Assembly (NCBI GenBank): GCA_036489885.1
Contig: DASXEW010000001.1
Span: 186,001-250,000 of the forward strand
From: Candidatus Baltobacteraceae bacterium
GTDB taxonomy: Bacteria; Vulcanimicrobiota; Vulcanimicrobiia; Vulcanimicrobiales; Vulcanimicrobiaceae
Length of the DNA: 64,000 nt
Reading direction: 5' to 3'
Shown here: positions 17,466-26,309 of the stretch, piece by piece
How the letters are laid out: each line of letters opens with the position of its first letter
Numbering within the stretch: position 1 is the first letter of the stretch
Translations under genes and position numbers: made by a program
The notes under the pieces: generated by a model
Databases searched by the model: none
The model's input: the letters and a program-made list of their open reading frames with translations, nothing else
Told to the model about the DNA's origin: nothing

Positions 17466-19811
17466 ATGTCGTCTCGCGTTCGCCGGAAACCGGCGGCAAA
17501 GACGCGGCTCCGCCTTCAAGGCGAGCTTGTCGGAATCGCGGCCCTTGGGCTCGCGGTCTTTTTCGGGATCGCGCTGGCTTTGCCGTCGGCGCGCGCGGGC
17601 TTCGTCGGTTCGCTAACCGCCTGGACGTTGCACGCGCTCTTCGGTGCGGCCGCAATCTATCTGCCGGTACTCGTGGCCTTGATCGGAGCGATCGTCTTCC
17701 TCGAAATCAACGTTCCGCAGATGATCGCGGTTCTCGGCGGTGCGGCGCTCGGCTACTTCCTCATCGTGTGTGCCGTGTACGGTCCGATGGGCGGCTTCTT
17801 CGGTTCGCATTTATGGGACGCGCTGCGCTGGCTATTCGGCACAGCGGGCGCAACGATCGTCATCATTCTCTCTGCGCTTGGGCTCACGGTGTGGGTGACA
17901 AATGTTTCGCTCAAGCGCACGATCGGATTCACGATCAAGCACGTCATGGCGTTCGTGCGCATGTTGCGCGCGGCACGACCTGCGAGCACGGGTGAGAAGC
18001 CGCAGCTTCCCGCCGTGCAAAGTCCAAAGACGCTTCGCGAAGCGTTCAACTTACCCGAAGTCGAGCGCGCGGAAGAGCCGGCACACGCACCGATCGTTCC
18101 CGTCCCTTCCTATACTATCGTCGAGACCGTGGTGCCGCCGCCGACGCCCACGACGATCGAACCGAAAGTGTTGCACGATTCGGGTGAGCCCGAAGCGATG
18201 GAATTCGACGACGAGGATCTCGAAGACGACGAAGATCTCGACGACGAGGAAGACCTCGACGATGAAGACGAGGACGACGAAGACGAAGACGACGACGAGG
18301 CCGAGGATGCTGCACCGGCCGCTGTAAGCGGCGAGTATCAGCCAGCGCCGATCGCCGTCGTCGCGTCGGCCGATTATCGCCTGCCGGATCTGGGGATGTT
18401 CGATCCGCCGCAAGTGCAGAAAAACGATGACGCGAGCCGCGCAGTCTTGCTCGAAGATACGCTCTCGAGCTTCGGCGTCGGGGGAAAGGTCGTCCACATC
18501 GAGCGCGGTCCTGCGATTACACGTTACGAGCTCAAGCCGGAGCGCGGCGTCAAGATTGCGCGCATCTCGTCGCTCGCCGACGACATAGCGCTCGCGCTGG
18601 CGGCCACGTCGATTCGGATCGAGGCGCCGATTCCGGGCAAGTCTGCTGTCGGCATTGAGGTGCCAAACTCGATCGTCTCGGTCGTCGCGATTCGCGAAAT
18701 TCTCGAAGCGCTTCCGAATCGCGGTACGATTCCACCGCTGCCCATGGCGCTGGGAAAAGATATTACCGGCCGGCCCGTCATCGGCGATCTTGGCAAGATG
18801 CCGCATTTGCTCGTGGCCGGCGCAACCGGTTCCGGCAAGAGCGTCTGTCTGAATACGATCATCGCGTCGTTGCTGGTCTCGGCGACGCCCAAACAAGTGC
18901 AGCTCTTGATGATCGATCCGAAGCGCGTTGAGCTGATCGTCTACAACGGCATCCCACACTTGGTGACCGACGTCGTCACCGATCCGCGCATGGCCGCCGG
19001 CGCACTGTTCGACATGACGAAGAAGATGGACGAACGCTACGAACGTTTCGCGCGCGCCGGCGTTCGCAAGATCGAAGAGTACAACGCAAAGTTTCCCGAG
19101 GAGCCGCTGCCGCACGTCGTGATCGTGATCGACGAGCTGGCCGATTTGATGTTGGTTGCGCCGGCCAAAGTCGAGACGACGATCTGCCGTCTCGCGCAGC
19201 TGGCGCGCGCGACCGGAATCCACTTGGTCGTCGCGACGCAGCGTCCGTCGGTCGACGTCATCACCGGCATCATAAAGGCCAACATTCCTTCGCGCATCTC
19301 GTTCGCGGTCTCGTCACAAATCGACTCACGCACGATCCTCGACATGCCCGGTGCGGAACGACTGCTCGGGCGCGGGGACATGTTGTATCTTCCGATCGAT
19401 GCGCCCAAACCGGTGCGCGTGCAGGGCGCGTTCGTGACGGTCGGCGAGATCAATCGGCTCGTCGCGCATTGGGCCGCACAGGCAAATCCGGAAAACCGCG
19501 TCGATCTCGAGATCGTCCCGATCGCGGACGACGAGGAAAAGCGCAACATCGATCCACTCGCGTACGAAGCTGCGAAGTTCATCATCGAGACGAGCTTCGC
19601 GTCGACGGCGCAGCTGCAAACGCGTTTCTCGATCGGACACCCGCGCGCGGTGCGCATCATGAAGCAGCTCGAGGATTTCAAAGTCGTCGGACCGCACGAA
19701 GGAACGAAGCCTCGGCGCATTTTGCTCGGCGTCGCCGAGCTCGAGACGATCGCGCCGCGGCTCGGCAAAGACGATAGCGGCCAAGGCAATCTCTTCGCGC
19801 AAGGGGCGTAG
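17466..19811 (+). CDS. ftsK: DNA translocase FtsK/SpoIIIE
   Basis: A 781-residue septal DNA pump that clears chromosome ends at division. Four hydrophobic segments lie in 20-150. Residues 246-281 form an extraordinary acidic linker (31 of 36 residues Asp or Glu). The motor domain shows Walker A GATGSGKS (~452), MIDPKRVELIVYNGIPHL (~480) and Walker B VIVIDELADLML (~555), plus VVATQRPSVDVITG. The C-terminal gamma winged helix (FSIGHPRAVRIMKQLEDF) reads KOPS-type DNA signals. The PAP2 frame overlaps its end. Confidence 0.96.
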   Translation: MSSRVRRKPAAKTRLRLQGELVGIAALGLAVFFGIALALPSARAGFVGSLTAWTLHALFGAAAIYLPVLVALIGAIVFLEINVPQMIAVLGGAALGYFLIVCAVYGPMGGFFGSHLWDALRWLFGTAGATIVIILSALGLTVWVTNVSLKRTIGFTIKHVMAFVRMLRAARPASTGEKPQLPAVQSPKTLREAFNLPEVERAEEPAHAPIVPVPSYTIVETVVPPPTPTTIEPKVLHDSGEPEAMEFDDEDLEDDEDLDDEEDLDDEDEDDEDEDDDEAEDAAPAAVSGEYQPAPIAVVASADYRLPDLGMFDPPQVQKNDDASRAVLLEDTLSSFGVGGKVVHIERGPAITRYELKPERGVKIARISSLADDIALALAATSIRIEAPIPGKSAVGIEVPNSIVSVVAIREILEALPNRGTIPPLPMALGKDITGRPVIGDLGKMPHLLVAGATGSGKSVCLNTIIASLLVSATPKQVQLLMIDPKRVELIVYNGIPHLVTDVVTDPRMAAGALFDMTKKMDERYERFARAGVRKIEEYNAKFPEEPLPHVVIVIDELADLMLVAPAKVETTICRLAQLARATGIHLVVATQRPSVDVITGIIKANIPSRISFAVSSQIDSRTILDMPGAERLLGRGDMLYLPIDAPKPVRVQGAFVTVGEINRLVAHWAAQANPENRVDLEIVPIADDEEKRNIDPLAYEAAKFIIETSFASTAQLQTRFSIGHPRAVRIMKQLEDFKVVGPHEGTKPRRILLGVAELETIAPRLGKDDSGQGNLFAQGA

Positions 19812-19932
19812 TCTTCGAATAGCGGCGATCGCCGCCGTCGCGCTCGGGCTGTACGTCGGGCTGGGCGCGGCCGTTTCGTGGCAACCGCCGAGCGCGTTCG
19901 ATGTCGCGGGGCAAGCGCTGCTCGGGCATGGG

Positions 19933-20424
19933 TTGGGGTTCGCGTTCTTCGCATACCACAGCGGTCTGTTTCAAACGTACGCCGTGCTTTGCGTGCTCAC
20001 GATCCTCGGCGCGATCTGGATGCCGCGCTGGCGCGGACGCGTTGCGTTTGCGATCGGAGCATTGCTGCTGACGTGGATCATCAGCGACCGCTTCAAGGAT
20101 TTTTTCCATCGCCCGCGCCCCGATCACTGGTTGCTCGTGCACGAGAGCTCGGCATCGTATTCGAGCGGGCATTCAGCGCTTGGCCTCGCGTTCTACGGGC
20201 TGTGGGCGCTGATGATTTGGCGATCCGGCCTTCCGCTGGGCGTGCGCCTCGCCGTAAGCGGCCTGCTCTTTGCGTGGTCGGTCGTCATCGACTGGTCGCG
20301 GCTCGCCATGGGCGCGCACTTTCCGACCGACATCGTCGGCGGCTGGCTCCTCGCGATTGCCGTCGTCGGCGCCCTGCGCGCTGCGACCCTAGTCGTGGAG
20401 GCAAAGGAACCACGCTTAGAATAG
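19933..20424 (+). CDS. PAP2-family membrane phosphatase (undecaprenyl-PP phosphatase or lipid phosphatase type)
   Basis: An integral membrane phosphatase with the three PAP2 signatures: KDFFHRPRP, YSSGHSAL and SRLAMGAHFPTDIVGG, the last two carrying the catalytic His residues. Such enzymes recycle undecaprenyl pyrophosphate (BcrC) or act on phosphatidic or phosphatidylglycerol phosphate. TTG 19933 is the first standard start codon. However, the frame is open upstream through 19801 and encodes a first helix (IAAIAAVALGLYVGLGAA) preceded by AAGGGG at the end of ftsK. The true start is therefore probably a non-standard codon around 19813-19849, giving about 200 residues. Confidence 0.85.
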   Translation: MGFAFFAYHSGLFQTYAVLCVLTILGAIWMPRWRGRVAFAIGALLLTWIISDRFKDFFHRPRPDHWLLVHESSASYSSGHSALGLAFYGLWALMIWRSGLPLGVRLAVSGLLFAWSVVIDWSRLAMGAHFPTDIVGGWLLAIAVVGALRAATLVVEAKEPRLE

Positions 20425-20438
20425 ACTCGAAAGCGAAG

Positions 20439-21566
20439 ATGGCTACGGCGATTTTGGATCCGGCACTCAAGCCGATCGAGCACAAGCTCGACGAGGGAAT
20501 TCCCCTCTCGCTCGAAGACGGGATGACCCTCTGGCGCACGAGCGATTTGCATACACTCGGTCGCCTGGCGAAGACGCAAAAAGAGCGCAAGAGCGGCAAG
20601 AACGTCTACTACGTGCTCAACCGCTACATCAACTCGACGAATGTTTGCTATGCCGCCTGCAAGTTCTGTTCGTTTGCGCGCGGCGAAAAAGAAGAAGGCG
20701 CCATCCGGATGTCGGCCGACCAGGTCTTCGATAAGGTTTTCGAGACCGGCGCGAACTTCAATCAAATTCACATCGTCGGCGGCCACGATCCACGTCAGCT
20801 TTCGCTGGACTACTGGCTACCGCTGATGCGCCGCATGCGCGAGCGTGCACCGCACGTGCAGCTCTCGCTGTTCACGGCGGCAGAGATCGACTACCTCTCG
20901 CGCCGGCATCGTTTGAGTCACCACGACACGCTCGTGAAGCTGCACGAAGCCGGGCTCGACAACATCAACGGCGGCGGCGCCGAGATCTTCGCCAAACGCT
21001 TCCGCGATCTCGTTTGCCCCAATAAAGTGACGACCGAAGATTGGCTGAAGGTTCACGAAGAGGCGCATCGCGTCGGGATCGCATCCAATGCGACAATGCT
21101 TTACGGAACGATTGAGACGCTCGAAGAACGGCTCGAACACCTGATCTTGTTGCGCGAATCGCAAACGCGCTCGCCGGGTTTCAACGCGTTCATCCCGCTT
21201 GCGTTCCATCCTGACGGCAATTCTCTGTCGGACTGCGGTTGGACGAGCGGCCTCGACGACATCCGGATGTTCGCAACAGCGCGCTTGATGTTGCACAACT
21301 TCGACCACATCAAGGCATACTGGATGATTCAGGGCTTGCAGGTTTGCCAGCTCGCGCTGAACTTCGGGGCCGATGATATGGACGGCACGCACGGCTCGAC
21401 CGATGAAGAACGCATCTACCACAGCGCAGGGACGCAGTCGGGACAGTACGTCGACGATCGCGAGTTCCGCCGTTTGATCGAGGAAGCCGGCTACGTGCCG
21501 GTTCGAAGAAACTCAACGTACGAGACATTCCCGTACGATTGGACTCCCGAGCTGGCAATTGCCTGA
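20439..21566 (+). CDS. mqnE: Aminodeoxyfutalosine synthase MqnE
   Basis: A radical SAM enzyme (375 residues from ATG 20439) that joins 3-[(1-carboxyvinyl)oxy]benzoate to the SAM adenosyl group in the futalosine route to menaquinone. The iron-sulfur Cys are C70, C74 and C77 (NVCYAACKFCSFA). Family blocks HIVGGHDPRQ, GGGAEIFA, MLYGTIETLEERL and LALNFGADDMDGT identify MqnE over its paralogue MqnC. The frame extends upstream to 19878, but that stretch is antiparallel in character to the PAP2 gene and reads as Arg-rich nonsense. GAAAGCGAAG precedes the chosen ATG. Confidence 0.93.
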   Translation: MATAILDPALKPIEHKLDEGIPLSLEDGMTLWRTSDLHTLGRLAKTQKERKSGKNVYYVLNRYINSTNVCYAACKFCSFARGEKEEGAIRMSADQVFDKVFETGANFNQIHIVGGHDPRQLSLDYWLPLMRRMRERAPHVQLSLFTAAEIDYLSRRHRLSHHDTLVKLHEAGLDNINGGGAEIFAKRFRDLVCPNKVTTEDWLKVHEEAHRVGIASNATMLYGTIETLEERLEHLILLRESQTRSPGFNAFIPLAFHPDGNSLSDCGWTSGLDDIRMFATARLMLHNFDHIKAYWMIQGLQVCQLALNFGADDMDGTHGSTDEERIYHSAGTQSGQYVDDREFRRLIEEAGYVPVRRNSTYETFPYDWTPELAIA

Positions 21567-22395
21567 CGCGATCCGCTGCGGGCGGATTGAATATCTCAAC
21601 GATCTTCCGCTTTACCTCGCATTCGATGAAGGCGCGGTAAACTTTCCGGGCGAGTTGATCAACGGCGTTCCTTCGCGCTTGAATGCCGAGACGATCCGCG
21701 GAAATCTGGATATGGGCCCGATCAGCGCGGCGCATTTCGCGCGTCACTCGGACGAGCTGACGCTCATCGACGGACCCTGCATCGGCGCACGTGACTATGC
21801 TTGGTCCGTGCTGTTGATCTCGCAGCAGCCGCCGCATCTTTTGGATGGCGCGGAGATTGCGGTTACGCGCGAGTCCGCGAGCGGACGTGGGCTCTTGCAG
21901 ATTCTGCTCGAACGCCGCTACGGCGTTCGTGCCGCATTCGTTTCGACGGAAGATCCGTTCTACGCGGCGCAAATGCACCAACCGGCGCTATTGATCGGTG
22001 ATAACGCGCTGCACGCGCGCGATACGTTCGACCCGGCCAGCGTCCACGATCTTTCGCATCTCTGGCACGAATGGACCGAAGCCGACATGGTCTTCGCAGT
22101 TTGGGTCGTGCGCAACGATGTCTACAAGCGCCAGCCCAAAGCGGTCGATGCCGCAATTGAGGCGCTTGCCGCAGCCCAGGCCTGGGGCGAGCAGAACATG
22201 CCGCAAGTCGTCGCTCGTGCTCAGTCGTTGAGCCCGCGCACGCTCGAGTTCTACGAGCAGTACTACTCGGTGCTGAACTTCAAGCTCGATCTCTCGGCCC
22301 GCAGCGGCTTGGCCCGCTTCATGGCCGAGCTCGACGCCGTAGGACTCATCCCCGGTGTCTTCCGAAATTCAGAAACCGCCCGTGTCGCTTCATAA
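21559..22395 (+). CDS. mqnA: Chorismate dehydratase MqnA
   Basis: A 278-residue enzyme catalysing the first step of the futalosine pathway: chorismate to 3-[(1-carboxyvinyl)oxy]benzoate. It has a periplasmic-binding-protein-like fold. Sequence matches include CGRIEYLNDLPLYLAF at the start, the loop VPSRLNAETIRGNLDMGPIS and AVTRESASGRGLLQILLERR. The start TTG overlaps the mqnE stop by 8 bp and the 3' end overlaps mqnC by up to 41 bp, so the three genes form one unit. mqnB and mqnD are not in the window. Confidence 0.92.
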   Translation: MPDAIRCGRIEYLNDLPLYLAFDEGAVNFPGELINGVPSRLNAETIRGNLDMGPISAAHFARHSDELTLIDGPCIGARDYAWSVLLISQQPPHLLDGAEIAVTRESASGRGLLQILLERRYGVRAAFVSTEDPFYAAQMHQPALLIGDNALHARDTFDPASVHDLSHLWHEWTEADMVFAVWVVRNDVYKRQPKAVDAAIEALAAAQAWGEQNMPQVVARAQSLSPRTLEFYEQYYSVLNFKLDLSARSGLARFMAELDAVGLIPGVFRNSETARVAS

Positions 22396-23464
22396 TCTGC
22401 TCGAACGCGCTGCCGACGGCAAGCGTCTGACCTTCGAGGAAGGGGTCAAGCTATATCGCGAGGCGCCGCTCCACGAGCTAGGTGCCGCAGCGAACGCGCG
22501 CCGTATGGCGCTGCACGATCCGAAGGTCGTCACCTACGTCATCGACACGACCATCAACTACACGAATGTTTGCAACGTGCACTGTACCTTCTGTGCGTTC
22601 TTCCGGCCGGAGAAGCACGGCGAAGGTTACACGATGTCGCACGACGACGTGCTCGGGCGCGTGAAGTATGCCGCGGATCAAGGCGCAACCCAGATCATGA
22701 TTCAGGGCGGCGTCAATCCGGAGATACGCTTGGATTGGTTCGAGAGACTGTTCAATCGCGTTCGCGCGCAATATCCGAACGTCGACATCCATTCGCTGTC
22801 GGTTTCCGAGATCACGGGTCTGGCGAAGATCGAGGGAATGACGCCGCGACAGATACTCGAGCGGCTGCGCGCTGCCGGAATGAAATCGCTACCCGGCGCG
22901 GGTGCGGAAATATTGGTCGAGCGTGTGCGCAAGCGCATCTCGGCCCGCAAGGTGCGTCCCGAAGAATGGATCGACGTGATGCGTGATGCGCAGAAGCTCG
23001 GCATGCCGACGACGGCGACCATGATGTTCGGCTCGATCGAAACCGATGAAGAGCGGATCATGCACCTCGACGTTCTGCGCGAGCTGCAAGACGAGACCGG
23101 CGGCTTCACGGCGTTCATCCCGTGGTACTACGTGCCGTGGAAGACGCCGCTGCGTGGACAAGAAGCAACAGGGATCGAGTACTTGCGCGTGCTTGCCGTC
23201 TCGCGGCTCTATCTCGATAATTTCGCGCACTTGCAAGCCTCGTGGCTGACGCCCGGTCTCAAGATGGGTCAGCTCGCGCTGTTCTACGGCTGCGATGACA
23301 TGGGCGGCACGATTCTCGAAGAGCGCGTCGTCAAAGACGCGGGCTCGACCAACGAAGCAACGCGCAAACAACTCGAAGAAGTCATCATCGGCGCGGGATT
23401 CCGTCCCGTCATCCGAGACACGTACTGGAACATTCGTTCGGACATCGCGCTCGCTACAGCCTGA
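22355..23464 (+). CDS. mqnC: Cyclic dehypoxanthine futalosine synthase MqnC
   Basis: A radical SAM enzyme (369 residues) that cyclises dehypoxanthine futalosine in menaquinone synthesis. The cluster Cys are C73, C77 and C80 (NVCNVHCTFCAFF). Family blocks are IMIQGGVNPEIRLDWFE, IHSLSVSEI, LPGAGAEILVERVR, TATMMFGSIET and FYGCDDMGGTILEE, the last typical of MqnC. GTG 22355 gives the longest product; GTG 22382 would reduce the overlap with mqnA from 41 to 14 bp and is equally reasonable. The 3' end faces mnmA across a repeat-filled gap. Confidence 0.93.
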   Translation: MSSEIQKPPVSLHNLLERAADGKRLTFEEGVKLYREAPLHELGAAANARRMALHDPKVVTYVIDTTINYTNVCNVHCTFCAFFRPEKHGEGYTMSHDDVLGRVKYAADQGATQIMIQGGVNPEIRLDWFERLFNRVRAQYPNVDIHSLSVSEITGLAKIEGMTPRQILERLRAAGMKSLPGAGAEILVERVRKRISARKVRPEEWIDVMRDAQKLGMPTTATMMFGSIETDEERIMHLDVLRELQDETGGFTAFIPWYYVPWKTPLRGQEATGIEYLRVLAVSRLYLDNFAHLQASWLTPGLKMGQLALFYGCDDMGGTILEERVVKDAGSTNEATRKQLEEVIIGAGFRPVIRDTYWNIRSDIALATA

Positions 23465-23504
23465 GAAACCTCAGCGTCACGACTAGCGGGCCGAGCCCCG
23501 CCCC

Positions 23505-23762
23505 ATGTCATCCTCAGCGTAGCGCGCGGCACCAGCATGTCATCCTGAGCGTAGCGCGCGGCACGCGCGCGAAGTCGAAGGACGAGACGCAATCGTGCAG
23601 GCAGCGCAACGATCTTTAAAGGCTGCGAGCGCGATCGTGCCCTCGACCTTGTCGCATCGTTTCGCCGCCTGCGTGATCGGAATGGTCCTTCGACTTCGCA
23701 ACGCTGCGCGTTGCTACGCTCAGGATGACACTGAGCTGCGCGTTGCTACGCTCAGCATGACA
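23505..23762. repeat. Cluster of four dispersed-repeat copies in inverted orientation
   Basis: This is most of the 304-bp gap between the convergent genes mqnC and mnmA. Copies at 23505-23530 (partial) and 23537-23582 (full, 46 bp) read TGTCATCCTGAGCGTAGC toward GAAGTCGAAGGAC. Copies at 23685-23730 (full) and 23735-23762 (partial) are the reverse complement. The two full copies could pair as long cruciform arms about 100 bp apart. Each has an internal hairpin (GCAACGC...GCGTTGC in the third). The position between two 3' ends suits a bidirectional terminator. No gene is seen in the gap. Confidence 0.8.
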
Positions 23763-23768
23763 AAGGGG

Positions 23769-24851
23769 CTAAATCGCTTCCCTAATGGTAGCGGCGGCGA
23801 GAACTTCGTCACCATCGAGCGCGAATAGCGCGACCAGCTGCCCAGGCGTAACCGCGCGCTGCGGCTCGAGGAATCGCAGGTGAAGTGCGCCGTCAGCCGC
23901 GTCGACGCGGGCGCGCGCTGGAACGGGCGTCGCGCGATAGCGAATCATCGCGAGCACATCGGCTTCCGCGGCGAATAGCTCCGGACGAATCACGTTAAGC
24001 TCGTCGGCGATCAGGCCCAAGGCGAATAGCTCTTCTTCGCGGCCGATCACGATCGTGTTCGTCGACGCGTCGACACGTGTCACGTAACGCGGCGCGTCGG
24101 CGCCGCCGAGACCGGCGCGCTGCCCGACCGTGTAATGTGCGATGCCGTCGTGCACGCCGACCGTGACGCCGGCAGTATCGCGAATCTCGCCGCGCGTTCC
24201 GGATCCATATCCGCGCTGCGTAAGCACGTCGCGATAATCGCCGCCTTCGACAAAACAGATGTCTTGCGATTCGGCTTTGTCGTGTACCGGAAGTCCCATC
24301 CGCGCCGCGTGCGCGCGCGTCTCTGCCTTCGTCAGCTCGCCGAGCGGCAGCAACAATCCCGCAAGTTGTGCGGGCGTGAGCTGCGCGAGCGCGTAGGCCT
24401 GATCCTTCGCGCTCGTTCCGCGAAATAAGTGCGCGCCGTCATCGGCGTGGGTGAGCCGCGCGTAGTGCCCGGTCGCTACGTAGCGTGCGTCGAGCCGATC
24501 GGCGTACGAGCGTAGCGTTCCAAGCTTTACGAAATTGTTGCAGGCGACGCACGGGTTGGGAGTCCGCCCGCTCAGATATTCCTGGGCGAAGCGCGTGATG
24601 ACGTTGCGTTCGAACGTTTCCTGAAAATCGAGAACGTAATGCGGGATCCCCAGTATCGCAGCGCTGCGGCGTGCATCGTCGAAATCGTCTGCACCGCAGC
24701 ACGACTTTGCATACGACGGCTTTGTCGGCGCGTACATCTTCATGGTGACGCCGACGACATCGTAACCCGCCTCCGCGAGCAAACCGGCAGCGACGGCGGA
24801 ATCGACTCCGCCGCTCATTGCGGCTACTACTCGGGTCTGCTGTCTCGTCAT
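23769..24851 (-). CDS. mnmA: tRNA-specific 2-thiouridylase MnmA
   Basis: A 360-residue enzyme that thiolates U34 of tRNA-Lys, -Glu and -Gln. The PP-loop ATP site is AAMSGGVDSAVAAGLL (~10-25). The two catalytic Cys are in PNPCVACNNFVK (C101 or C104) and SQDICFVEGGDY (C199). DFQETFERNVITRF and VGQRAGLGG are further family blocks, followed by the C-terminal beta-barrel. Its length is normal. It is divergent from rodZ with 42 bp between starts. Confidence 0.96.
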   Translation of the reverse strand: MTRQQTRVVAAMSGGVDSAVAAGLLAEAGYDVVGVTMKMYAPTKPSYAKSCCGADDFDDARRSAAILGIPHYVLDFQETFERNVITRFAQEYLSGRTPNPCVACNNFVKLGTLRSYADRLDARYVATGHYARLTHADDGAHLFRGTSAKDQAYALAQLTPAQLAGLLLPLGELTKAETRAHAARMGLPVHDKAESQDICFVEGGDYRDVLTQRGYGSGTRGEIRDTAGVTVGVHDGIAHYTVGQRAGLGGADAPRYVTRVDASTNTIVIGREEELFALGLIADELNVIRPELFAAEADVLAMIRYRATPVPARARVDAADGALHLRFLEPQRAVTPGQLVALFALDGDEVLAAATIREAI

Positions 24852-24893
24852 CGTCGGGGGGAAAGGCTCCAGGTGGCGCTAACTTTGGGTGTG

Positions 24894-25646
24894 ATGCCTT
24901 CGCTCGGAGATGAGTTTCGCGTTGCACGGGAAGCGCGCGGCTTGTCTCTCTCCGACGTTGCCGAAAGCCTTCACATTCGATCGATCTATCTCCAAGCGAT
25001 CGAAGAGGAAGACTGGCCGGTCATCGGGGCTCCGGTCTACATTCGAGGCTTTATCCGAACGTATGCTCGGTTCTTAGGTGTTGACCCCGAGCACGCAATC
25101 GAGGCCTTCAATGCGACCGTGCCTTCCGCTCCCCCGACCAAGCAGTGGAACGGCGGTGGCGCCGTCAGCGTCGATCCGACCAGCGGCCGAAAGCCCTCGC
25201 TTTGGCTGTGGGTCGCCGTCGTCGTGGCGCTTGGCCTCGTCGGGTACGTCGGCTACGGCTACTATCAGCTGCGCAGTGCCACTCCCGAAAAGACGGTCGC
25301 TGCGATCCCGATCGCGGACGGGAGCGCCACCCCTGCATCGAGCTTGCCGCCGGCCAGCGCGAGGCCGCTTGCTGCGACCCCGGGACCGGCACGTCCGGTC
25401 GGGCACGTCCTCGCCGTGAAGCTGACACAGCTTTCGTGGATGCGCGTGACCGTTGATGGGAATGTCGTTCTTGAAGGCGAGTTTCCACCGGGGACGATCC
25501 GCGATTTTCGCGGGAAGCACGTGCAGCTGCTCGTTGGAAATGGCGGCGGCGTTGAAGTTACGCCACCCGGACAACCGTCGCGCGTGTTAGGTTCGACCGG
25601 ACAGGTCGTGCAGCGCGATTATAAACTCACTGGGAAAACGGAGTAA
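24894..25646 (+). CDS. rodZ: RodZ-like helix-turn-helix membrane protein
   Basis: A 250-residue protein linking MreB cytoskeleton to the membrane in rod-shaped cells. Cytoplasmic HTH_25 domain at ~5-70 (FRVAREARGLSLSDVAESLH, then IRSIYLQAIEEEDWPVIGAP). One membrane helix at ~103-125 (LWLWVAVVVALGLVGYVGYG). A Pro/Ala linker precedes a DUF4115-type outer beta domain (SWMRVTVDGNVVLEGEFPPG). I start at ATG 24894; an in-frame GTG at 24891 and another at 24873, the latter 7 nt after GGGGGGAAAGG, are alternatives. No mreB gene is in the window. Confidence 0.88.
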   Translation: MPSLGDEFRVAREARGLSLSDVAESLHIRSIYLQAIEEEDWPVIGAPVYIRGFIRTYARFLGVDPEHAIEAFNATVPSAPPTKQWNGGGAVSVDPTSGRKPSLWLWVAVVVALGLVGYVGYGYYQLRSATPEKTVAAIPIADGSATPASSLPPASARPLAATPGPARPVGHVLAVKLTQLSWMRVTVDGNVVLEGEFPPGTIRDFRGKHVQLLVGNGGGVEVTPPGQPSRVLGSTGQVVQRDYKLTGKTE

Positions 25647-26138
25647 ATGCCAGCAGATTCTTCATTTGACGTCGTCAGCCGCATCGATGCGCAAGAGCTC
25701 GAGAACGCGCTCAATCAAGCGCGCGCGGAAATTGCAGGTCGCTTCGATTTCAAGAACTCGAAAACGACGATTGAGAACACCGAGAAAGATATTACGATCG
25801 TCGCCGACGACGAGCTGAAGCTGAAGAACGTCATCGACATCGTGCAATCGCGCGCGGTGAAGCGCGGAATTTCGCTCAAGTCGTTCGACTACGGAAAAGT
25901 CGAGCCGGCCACACAAAATACATTACGTCAGAAGATCACGCTAAAGGTCGGGATTCCCAAAGATAAGTCCAAGCCGATCTTCGATGCGATCAAGAGCGCG
26001 AAACTCAAGGTCACGGCGCAATTCCAAGGCGACCAGATTCGGGTCTCAGGAAAATCGAAAGACGATTTGCAGAAGGCAATAAATCTTCTCAAAGCCTTGG
26101 ATTTCGAGCTCCCGCTACAGTTTGTGAATTATCGCTGA
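25647..26138 (+). CDS. yajQ: YajQ-family nucleotide-binding protein
   Basis: A 163-residue protein with the whole-family pattern: SSFDVVSRIDAQELENALNQ, RFDFKNSKTTIE, VQSRAVKRGISLKSFDYGKV, KITLKVGIPKDKSKPI and ALDFELPLQFVNYR at the end. YajQ proteins have two RNA-recognition-like folds; a Xanthomonas member binds cyclic di-GMP and acts with a transcription factor. Whether this one binds that ligand is unknown. It begins directly after the rodZ stop, so the two are probably co-transcribed. Confidence 0.95.
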   Translation: MPADSSFDVVSRIDAQELENALNQARAEIAGRFDFKNSKTTIENTEKDITIVADDELKLKNVIDIVQSRAVKRGISLKSFDYGKVEPATQNTLRQKITLKVGIPKDKSKPIFDAIKSAKLKVTAQFQGDQIRVSGKSKDDLQKAINLLKALDFELPLQFVNYR

Positions 26139-26180
26139 GCAAGGCCGCCGGACCGATGGCATTCCGCGACAGACGCTCCA

Positions 26181-26247
26181 GCTTTTTCCGGAGCCATGGA
26201 GGGCGAGAGGAAAAAGCGGGCGAGCAGACTTTTCCAGGAAGGAAAAG
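26181..26247. terminator. Two hairpins downstream of yajQ
   Basis: GCTTTTTCC (26181-26189) pairs perfectly with GGAAAAAGC (26209-26217). Immediately after, CTTTTCC (26229-26235) pairs with GGAAAAG (26241-26247) across a 5-nt loop. The arms cross-match each other, so alternative pairings exist. They fill the 171-bp gap between yajQ and rimO and may end the rodZ-yajQ transcript, although no T-run follows. Confidence 0.4.
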
Positions 26248-26309
26248 ACGAGTGCTCGGGAGGGGAATGTCGTCGGGCCGGTGGCCGAAGTATGGTAATA
26301 TAGCGCGTC

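Noticed and set aside
18051-19223. 390-residue open frame antisense to ftsK
   Set aside because: Mirror of conserved FtsK codons; the Val/Phe-rich run is simply the reverse of the Asp/Glu tract.
19878-20438. Possible PAP2-MqnE fusion or long MqnE N-terminal extension
   Set aside because: The extra 187 residues are a shifted-frame reading of the PAP2 gene; MqnE family length and the ribosome binding site support ATG 20439.
23465-23768. CRISPR array or tRNA in the mqnC-mnmA gap
   Set aside because: The repeats are inverted, of unequal spacing and without unique equal-length spacers; no cloverleaf is visible. They belong to the dispersed repeat family.
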